Of a stretch of 64,000 nucleotides of DNA, positions 1-10,603 are shown one piece after another (within the stretch, counting starts at the first letter, position 1; each line of letters opens with the position of its first letter). The stretch spans positions 51,578,294-51,642,293 of the forward strand of contig CM055104.1 of assembly GCA_029204225.1 (NCBI GenBank). Reading direction: 5' to 3'. This stretch comes from Diphasiastrum complanatum (lineage: Eukaryota; Streptophyta; Lycopodiopsida; Lycopodiales; Lycopodiaceae). The translations under genes were made by a program, and so were the position numbers. A model generated the notes under the pieces. It did not search any database and was not told where the DNA came from. It was given only the letters and a program-made list of their open reading frames with translations.

Positions 1-41
1 CATTGAAACAATTGCTCTATGAAGTGCAACAAACATTTCAG

Positions 42-45
<4 letters not shown>

Positions 46-78
<33 letters not shown>
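46..78. repeat. (TA)n microsatellite in DEX1 intron 6
   Basis: An uninterrupted TA dinucleotide run lies just downstream of the donor site of the last DEX1 exon in the window. It is ordinary intronic simple sequence, likely to be polymorphic in length. Confidence 0.9.
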
Positions 79-81
<3 letters not shown>

Positions 82-101
82 AGATAGGGAAGTTTACAAA
101 C

Positions 102-3100
102 TGGCGTGCAAAGAATGTGAGAGTCAATATGCACATAATCCTCCTCCGTCTCATGAAGGCCCTCAACCCATGACTCATCTCCCCATAATGATTCATCTAC
201 AAAGTCATCATAGTCATATGCATATTCATCACTCAAGCCTTCCATGTTCTCCTGCTCATCACGGAAAATGTCAAATGATGCCTCTGCATCTGCCTCCAAC
301 CCATCTTGCTCATTTTCAACAGTGACATTCTTCAAACCAGTGCCTTCTTGTGTCTCCGATGCATGTTCTTGCTTCAAAGTTCGGCCTTCACCTCCTACTA
401 AGGGTTGTGAATTATCTCCATTTATTTCATTTAGAGACTGTAGCCGACGTTGATTGTTTTTCCTAGGAGGAGCCAAGTTAGCAGTTTGACCTTCATTCAA
501 TCGAGCAGCTGCCATTTCCAAACCAGAAGAGATTCCTTCAATTTTCAATTCGTCATCAACTCGAGAGAAGTTCGTGCTGTCATTAACTACTTCAGAAACA
601 TTAGGATTTTTGCTATTGGTAACTGATCCAGATAGAACATTCTGGTGTTGAATTTGCTCAGGAACAGCAGGCGATTCTTGTGAAACTCCTGTGTTTAAAG
701 TATTGCATTGGTCACCTTCACAGACACTTGCATTGACATTGCTAGCAATTTCATGTGTCCCGTTGACAGGTTCTAACAGAGTGTTACCAGTACCCCTTGT
801 GTCGTTTTGGGTTACCATACCAGTCTCTGAATCTGTAAAAAAACAATGAAGCCTTAATTTGTGTACCCTTTGTAAAGTAAAAGCATTAAAAAGTAGGGCT
901 CTTATAAACAAAACAAGGAAGCTAATAAACACACTATTTCAGTCTCTCAACGCATTTTGGTTGCACTATGATTTAAAAAAATCCATGTTCTAATTATGCC
1001 TGATTTCTTTCAACAAGTACAGCAATTTCTATCCAGCTCAACGCAGCCATCATTGCTATCTAAGATGAGCACATCAATAAGAAAACATGGACCACACAAG
1101 GTACTTCACAATTTATCAGTTTTGCAGTGCAGACCTTGAACCTTCATAGCAATGTGAGAAAATTTGTGTGCTGATGCAACATACGACTTCAACACTAGTA
1201 AAGAATTGCTTATCAGGTTGCTCCTTACCTACATGAGAAGAATTTGTAGCTGATTTGATCACAAGATCTTCATCATGAATATCAGGATGAGATCGATCTA
1301 CATGGTCTAAGTTCAACCCAGCATACCAGTCCTTTCGCACACGCAATCGAGGAACTATCATTTTCTCCGTCAAAATATAGCCAGAAGCTCTACAAACCAA
1401 GTGCTGATTCAGTGATTTCAAACAGTTTTGCTGACAAGTGAAACTTCATAACAATTACTGCAAGAACACATCAAAATTGGATCCTCAAGCTAAATATGAA
1501 AGGTTGTGGATGCTATTTTCTTGCAGGAAAAAAAATATTCAAAGTAATATTTGTTTTACATGCGCCAACATGTAACAAAGAAATAATGTCATACAACAAG
1601 TAAACCAAATGTTGAAAGACAAACTAGTTGTGCAAGGAAAATTGTATTGAAACTTTGTTTGTGTTCACGGTAATTTCAAGGATAATTGGTCTGAAAAGCT
1701 CAAGTTTCCAAAGAATTAAGAGAAATTTTTGGCATCTACAAATTCTGCTGCTCCAACCTGAAAACTGCCAATGAGTAAGAGTTGGCCAATAATTGCACTT
1801 GTTTGACATACCCCTATTATTTCTTGGACCAACAAAATTTTAAAATATGATTAAAACCTCATTAGAACTAGAACCAATGATAAACTTGTGTATGACTTGC
1901 ATGAGACTGAATTTGAGCACCACATTTCTGACACCCTCACAACAAGCATGGACAAGAGCAAGATTTGTACATGTAAAAATATCCAGATCGTTATCTTCTC
2001 TTAAGACGAACTTTTCTTCGGATGTTGTAGATGTGTATATGGCCAAGTATCAATAATTTAGGCATAGGGTTCCGGAAGGAGCATTCCGAAACATCGGAAC
2101 CCGGGGAAAAAAAACTTTTAAAACTTCCTACATTGTTTAGATACGCGATATTCTTATGCTTGTTTCCCTCTTACAACTATGGTGCTGCTCTGTAAACTAT
2201 GTTCACAAAACAAACAGATTAATCATTAAAATTTAGACCATGGATTCTATATATTTCTAATTACGTCGGCAACGTCGTCATTTGCTAGTTTATCCTAGAA
2301 GTGATGGATGCTCGAGCATAGTCACAAAGAATGGCAATTCAAAGGTCTTGGAATTGATCCCAATTAGGTCTATTGAAAATTTTGCTAAAAGTATGAATCT
2401 GTTTTGGAAATCTAGCTCATAAATGTCACTAGTTTGCTAAAATTTGTGCAAAGTGAATAGGATTGCTGAAAATTTGCGTAATTATATGTTACAAGTGATT
2501 AGGATTTTAGTCACTGTCTTATCTTTCTTTTGCACATCTATATAATATTGTCAGTAAAATTAAAGTTCTTAGCATGTTCTTACATCTTGATTCCAGAATG
2601 CTTAGAATATGATATATCATATCTGATACGTATTTAAATGTGTTTAAGATGCTTTTTTATGGCTATTTTTCTTTTCCGGAACGAGCATTCCGGAACGTGA
2701 TCGGAACTCTACGTTCTGGAACGCAACGCATCTATGGTACGGTATAACTTAAACAATTGTTAAATAACCTACTTAGCAAGTTTCGAGGTTAACTGCAAAC
2801 TAACCCACAATAAAGGTTAGCAAAAATAACAAAGCCCTTGATTAATGGAAAATGGTAGCGTAGTTAAACTTCCACCCTCAAAGTACAGCTCTTTGAAATA
2901 TTATTGTAAAGTAAGGCTAACATCAAAAGACTTTTTCTGAAGTAAATACGCATTGCAAGGATTCAAATGTTCGTTTATGGACCCCGCAAAGTCAAAATCC
3001 AAATCGGAAAGAAAGATTAAATAAGGACCTTTACAAACCACAAGATTGCATTAGTAAAATGTTTCTTTTCACACCTTGCCATGGTAGCAAATGTCCAAAC

Positions 3101-6100
3101 ATGAAACATTTGAAACTTTTTCCAATATTTAAAGTTTGAAGTTTGCAAAACAATGAAAAATTTTCCTATTTTGTAGGAAACCATGCCCAATAGCTGTTAA
3201 ACAAAAAAGAAGTCAGGTTAGGGAGGATTGGATCATGCACAACGGCACGATATCCTTACAAACAGGTTACAAATGCATAAAAACAGTCTGTTTCAAAGAA
3301 ACTAAAACTAAAGGAATTTCAAACATGTTTGACATAACACATGTAAAATGAATTTGGTATTGTAACCAAACATCTTTGGTTGCTACTATGCTCATGATCT
3401 GCAACTAAGATAACACCCACCTGAAAAGAAGAATTTCACCATTATAATTTGCCAGCAAAATTTCTCGAGAACCATCCTCATCAATATCATACAAGATTGG
3501 ACTAGAATGTATGATAGACTGATGATAAGCTGGCCAACCTGTCCAGAGTCAACTTGAATCAGTCACCTCGACAGCATAAGTGCAGAACTTTGTTGAAAAT
3601 ACACATCTTTTGGTCATTGTGAACCCATTGGCAACATCAATACAAAAAACGCTATATGTGCTTCTGCTTACATAAAATTTTAGTGATATAATCCCCTGAA
3701 CAGGATCTTTGGTCCTAACGTCATCAAACTACTCAGAATCATTCAACCTTGTCCATATTTGTAGTGCACTTGTTTCATAAAAGTATTTCATGCAAAGTTT
3801 CTTCTTGCAAAAGAGCAGATTGATCCTGAATTTACGATTGTACCCAACATAGCATACCAAAACCTTTCCGATAGAGAAGGTGAATACACATCAGACAAGT
3901 TCATAAACATGTGCAAGGCTAATGGCTTTAAAACACAATTTGCGACACCAAAAGCACATAAACAAAAAACAGGGTTCTTGAAAGAAAGAACGGCACCATG
4001 GACGAGAGTTCACAGACTATGATGAAAGCCAAAGGTCTATTATCAAACTTAGTTTGGAGTCTTTGGACTAAAGCTGTTAAAACAGCAGTATATTCACCTG
4101 AAAAAAGCCATAGAAAATAGAGCACCTAGAGAGGGTTTACCATAGTAAAACCACAGGTCACTCGAGGATACTTGGGAGTCTTGCAATGGTCATATTTCTT
4201 ATGATAAAAGACACAACCTGATGCTAAAGCTAAAAAAAATATTTTCCTTGGCTTATCTATGATGAAAGCTAATCCTCGATGTTATACAACTCGCAAGTCC
4301 AAAAAGCTTTTATGTGTAGCATCAACTTTCAACAACCAAGTTAAAACAGGAATCGTCAACTCCAACAATTGGTGATGAGCCTCAAGAAGAAGTTTTGGAT
4401 AATGGCAAAGAAAAGGAAGTAAATAAACAAGAATCGTTGAAAGAATTACAAACAGGGACAAGAAAATTAAAAACTATGCCTGCTTCTAGAGATGCATGGT
4501 CCCTTCATTATCACCAACCAAAAAGCTACAGATGTCATGTTATCAAACAACAAAGGAAGGTCAAATAACACAAGAAGGTGAAACTAGTGAAGCAGGTAAT
4601 AGAAGAGTAGCAAGCAAAGGCAACAAAAACATCAACAAGGGCAACAAGAACAAAAAAAACAACATTAAAGGTATAAGACTAATTATACCCTCTTCAATAC
4701 CATTTCAGAAACTCTTGAGCTCACATACGTATGAAATTGTGAAGGTGACAATTTGCAAAAAATCAAGCAAGAAACATGGAATTCAATCTTAGGGTTTGGG
4801 TTGAACTACCTAAGGACAAAAAACCTAATGGCTGCAAGTGGGTATATCAAACACATAGACAAGCACCAGGGAAAGGCAGTCAATTGTTGTGTGGTCATCT
4901 ACAGAAGCTGAGTATAGGTCACTATATAGATAACATGCCAGGTGATCTGGTTGTAATCCAGCAAAATAGCCATTAAGCAGGGGTACTAGTAATGTCTATT
5001 TTGCAAGAAAATGGAATTCAAAAATGGAAATATGACTTAGGGTTTGGGTTGAACTACCTAAGGACAAAAAACCTAGTGGCTGCAAGTGGGTATATCAAAC
5101 AAAAAATAGAATATTGATGGGACAATAGACAAGCCCCAGGGAAAAGCAGTCAATCATTGTGTGGTCATCTACAGAAGCTGAGTATAGATGACATGCCAGG
5201 TGATCTGGTTGCAATCCAGTAAATTAGCCATTAAGTGGGGGTGTTAGAAGTAATGTCTGTTTTGTTATGTTGTAAAGCCCATGGCTCAACTCATGTGACA
5301 CATTATGTCCAAGCTATATGTACATTGTACTTTATGTATGTCAAAATTCTTGAAGACTCGCACTACTGGAAAATATGGAGGCATGATAAGGTTAATCCCA
5401 GTGGTTATGGAGGTGGTCAAAAGTTAAAACTCAAAGGAGGTGGAAACATATGACGTGTCAAGCTAATGAATAGTCCCATATGCAAACGAAGTCTGGACAT
5501 ACTAGAGAATTCCATGCTAGGGTAAAATTACCCTCCACCTTCCCAAGTGGTAGCTGTGAGCAAGTCCAACACCACTCAGATAACATACTTTTGTCTTGCA
5601 ATTTTTCAAAGAGTTTGCAATTTATTTTATGTATGATCCAAGTCTTGTATGCCTCAGTGTTGCATGATCAGTGCATGTTGTGTAGCATACCTGCATTGAA
5701 ATTCCTACGGTCAAAACCTCGGGATACTGATCGGGCTAATATTGCATTATCTCTTACTGAGTCTTGAGTATATTGCTGTCACTCATACTGCGAAGGAAGC
5801 AATTTAGATAATGTAATGTATACATCTCAAACTTGAATAATAACAAACTGAGATGAACTTCACCTGAAAGCTTTTCTCCATCTGCACCTTCAAGAACTTC
5901 AAGATAGTGCACGAACGATGGGACCACAATTTCCAGTTTGCCGTCACTGGAAGGGTAAACAGAAGAATTTTGTGAGCAAATACTACAATGATGCATTCAG
6001 GAGAATCCTAATCTGATTATCCTTGACACCATTACAAGTACTGACAAAAACTAAAAGCCCCTTCATGAAAAAAGCGAACTGTACTAAAAAGATTCACGTA

Positions 6101-9100
6101 CATGCTAATGGTGACAACAGTTGCACCTTAGAAGTTGCCAGAGATTCAGACTATAGCCCTTATTGTGCCCCATGATTGGAATGGTGGGAATGTGTTCTAG
6201 AAACTTTTAAGGTGTTATCTAGAAGGTGGAAGTTGGACAGACAGAAGGCAGGGGCTGTTGAAAAAAAGCCATGATTCACTTCTCAGAAAGGAGAGGGGCC
6301 GTTGCGTAAAAGCCATGATCCACTTCTCACAGGTTAGCAAGGGTGTATGACTAGATGCCTCGATGGCCTTTGAACATTGGTGCCTGGTTCACACACCCTT
6401 TGCATGAACCAGAACTAAAAGGCTGCACCGCAAGGCATTTCTATAATCCTGAAATATAACCTGGCTTGGGTGATTGTCTTAAAACTTAGAAAGATATTCC
6501 AACATCAATTTATCTGATAGTCCTTACAACAAGCATTTAGTTGTAATATGTTAAGAATCTATTTCAACATTCAACATGCTAACTACCATTCCTCGGTAGT
6601 TGTGTGACCAAAAGTGGCATGTCCCCCCTATATGGCATTCTTCATGTTGGAAAAAATCCCCTTGTCGCATCATTCCATTCTTCCACTCCAACCTAGGCTC
6701 CCAATTTGAGGAGCTTTAATTTATGGGGAACATTCTAAACAGTAGTAGGTAAGAAGTTAGAACTGGGATAGAAAGTAATGATTATAAGTATATTAGAACC
6801 TCTGTCTACACTTTTATTGACAGGACAAAATTTCACATCCAGTTTAGGAAATAGTCGATTTTACAAAAGGGACACCAAATAGAAACAGAATGTGGTTACA
6901 ACAATGAACTGTTTAGAAGTATATCATGGGATAAGACCAGCAATAATCCACATGCTTGAACAAAAAGAATGAAAGAAACATAAATAAATTACTATTAAGT
7001 TCACCAGCTCTAGCTTTTTTACCTTTGTCTAACTACTTTTTTCTAATGGCGTAGTCCAGCTTTATTACAACCCTTAACAACGGATGTACCTTCAAATGCC
7101 ATCTTTTCGTCAGACTACAGCCCAACTTTTTGTCTTTCACAATTCTCATCTCATGTTAGGTGAACAGCTAAGTCAGTGCCCACCACTCAAAAGTCACTTT
7201 TTATAGCTTTGTACAAAGTCCTTGCTGTAATCTCCATAACAAAGTGTATACCTCTATTGAAGGAGACAATGTCATACTTATTAATGTCGGAGATAATCGG
7301 AGTTCCGTATATGCTCGAGCTGACTTCGGTCTGCCATCTTAACTCTACATGTCGAGGACATTGGGTGTTTGTCATAGCTCCTTCATCCCTGTCAAAACCC
7401 AAAAGAAATGTAAACAGAAACCATAACATGTCTTCTGATTCTAAAAATCTCGTTTTCTTCAAAGAGCAGCACTAAGCACTTGAACACACTAAGCGAGTTA
7501 CAACTAACTTACAATAGAAAATCGATTGTTGGCCCTATCAACTCTCAAAGAAGATGATCCTAGAAAAGTTGAGTATAAATTTTGATGCATTTTATTTGCT
7601 AACGTATGGACCCAAAAATTGTGCTGTAATGAATCACTTAGTCATACTTGTTGTCCACAGCAAGTCTTCTACAAAGTTGTTTCGTGTTGGTATCTTAAAT
7701 GAAGCAATACTACCTGAACAAAGTAAACTGGATAAAAACCATAACATATGGAAGTTCAAGGTGCAAAATATCCTCCAAGAATATTGGAGGATTGTTATAG
7801 GAGAAGAGCCTCTACCTACTTTTAAGCAAGAAGCTCAAGAATATATGCAAAAAAGAAGAAAACCACATCATATCATGAATCTATCAGTCAAAGATAGTAT
7901 GATTCCCCATACCAGAGATGTACCTAGACCGAAGGAAGTATGGCATATTCTAAAAGGGTGTAGATATGACTAGGAGGCATGTATATTAAAGAAGCAGGTT
8001 TAGGAAGAGATATAGGCAGGTAGAAGAAAGACAAGGTAAAGAAAGAAGAGCGCAAGGAGGAGAAAAAGAATGGTGGATCCAAGTCTCCTCCAAAGCAGGA
8101 TGGAAACTGCAATTCTTACGATAAATGTGGTCATTTCTTCATTGAGTGCAAAAGAAGACAGTACAATCAAAAGAAGAAGAAACGATATGATAATTTTGTT
8201 GAGGAGAGTTCAAATGATGGTATTGTCAATAATGAGACAGTTCTCCTTCTATATCAATTGAGGAATCGAATGATTTATGACAAAAATCAAATGATGGGTG
8301 GTACATAGATTCGAGGGCTTCCATGCACATAACTCCTCATCGAAAGCATTGACAAAGTTGTAAACTTTTAAATGATGGATCAAAAATAAAGTTGCGAGAT
8401 AACTATGCTCAACGCATACAAGGCAGAGGAGTGGTAGAAGTACAGATGCCTTCACGTGATGTGAGATTGGTGTGAAGGAAAATCTACTCAGTGTCAGCTA
8501 TCACTAAGTAGCATATGATCGTTGAATTTAATGAGACACAATGTCTCAACAAGAATAAAAAGAGGAACTATGAAGTAATAGTTGAAGGCGTACTTTCAGA
8601 AAAGCTTTACATTTGCAAGCTTCCACTATTGGGCAGAGTCCCACGGGTTGATAATACCAAAAAGCATTACTAAGCAAAGTACTTATGTAGCTCAAGTTCG
8701 TATTGAAAGTAAATTGCGGCACAAAAGTGTTGGACATTTAAATTATCAAAGTTTGTAAATGTTGAAGAAACATAAGATGGTTATTGGTTTTCCACACATT
8801 GTTCCTTCTAACAAAGTTTGTACAAGATGTGTTATGGGTAAACATCATCGTCAAAAATTTCAAAAGAGTACTCTATTCTGAAAAGGTTTGGGTTCACTTT
8901 CTGAAGGATGAGAGTGATCCTCTTAACAAATTTATTTGGTTAAAAGCATGAGGAAAAACAAACAGGAAAGCAAATCAAAGTCCTACGTTCAGAAAATAGG
9001 AGAGAGTATCTCTCTACAATGTTCCAAGCACTTTGCAAGTATAATGAAGTCAAGAGACAAATTGCAGCTACGGATATACCACAGCAAAATGGCGTTTCGA

Positions 9101-10570
9101 AATGAAAGAATCTATACCTAAATGTGCTTGAATTATGGTAAAGGCAAAGAATTTTCCAAACTTGTTTTGCGGAGAAGCTGCTCATACAACGATGTATCTA
9201 CATAACATGAGTCCAACTGTAAACCTTTGGACAATATTACACCAAAGGAGGCTTTCTCATGTAAGAAACCTAGTGTAAGCCACTTGAGAATCTTTGGGAG
9301 TATAGCTTATGCACATATTTCTAAAGATATGCAAAAAAATATAGATTCCAAAGCTACAAAGGGTTTATTTCTCGACTATGATGATGAAAAATAAGCTTAC
9401 AATTATATGACATTGAAAGTAAAAAGGTCATCAAAACCAAGGATGGTTGATGACGGTGAGTCAAGTGAGCAGGGAGCTAGGAGATCATCCAAGTTATGTA
9501 ATTTATAAATAACAGGTGAAGTACACTATGCTTTCATGGCAAATATACTTGAGACAAAGGACCCAAATACTTTTGAAGAATCTTCAAAAAAAGTACAAAG
9601 ACAAGCTATGTGTGAGGATATTGATTCAAATTCATTCAATAATGAAGAATTGAGACATGGGATTTCGTGGAGCTACCTTTAGGGAAAAGCCTATCAGATG
9701 TAAATGGGTTTATACAACAAAGTTCAAATTTGTACTTACTACTTACTATAGGCAAATACAAAGCGAGGCATGCTGCAAAAGGATATAATCAACATGAGGG
9801 TATTGGCTATGACGAAAACTTTGTGCACCAGTTGCAAATATGAATAGCATGAGGATAGTTATCACTTTGGCGGCTTATTTTGGTTGATATAGTTGGCAAA
9901 TAACTGTCAAAAGTGCTTTCTTGAATGGTTATCTTGACGAGGACATATACATGGAGCATAGATGCACTGCGTTTCTGAAACGCGTTTCAAAATCGCGTTC
10001 AGAAACGCGGTTAAGAAACGCGTTTCTGAAATTTTAAAAAAAATTCCAGAACGTTTTTTTTATATATATTTTTTTTTTGGTTTTTTTATGGGCAATATGG
10101 GTATCAGATTAAAGCTCTAATTAAGAGCATAATTGTTGTGTAGTTTGTCGACTGTTTCGGGTGCAAGATGGTCCAGTTCAGGTGCATTAATCCATGTTGG
10201 GTTCTGTCAAGGATAAAAATTCAAAACTAACCTCTATCCTGTCTGTTATGATCACAGATGGTCCCAGTAAGTGTGTTTTCGCTCAGGGAGTTGGAAGGCC
10301 AAGTCATGAAGAGGCCTTACCGTCGGGGCCGGGGTCTACCGGCAGCCCCCGGACCCTGCCGTTGGGGGGCGTTGCCCCCCAAACCCCCCATCGGGGGGCT
10401 ACCGCCCCCCGAATTCCCTGAGCATTTATTGAAAACCAGAGCAAATAACAACCAAATAGCTATTGAAAATAAGATCTGTTTGTGCCCCATCTACTACACT
10501 TCTGAGAGGCAAAACGCTAGTTTGACCATTGATCCCCTAAAAAAATTTCAGCCACAAGCTATTTTTCCAG

Positions 10571-10603
<33 letters not shown>

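Noticed and set aside
5360-5373. CACTACTGGAAAA as a CACTA transposon end
   Set aside because: No matching inverted partner or 3-bp target duplication was found nearby.
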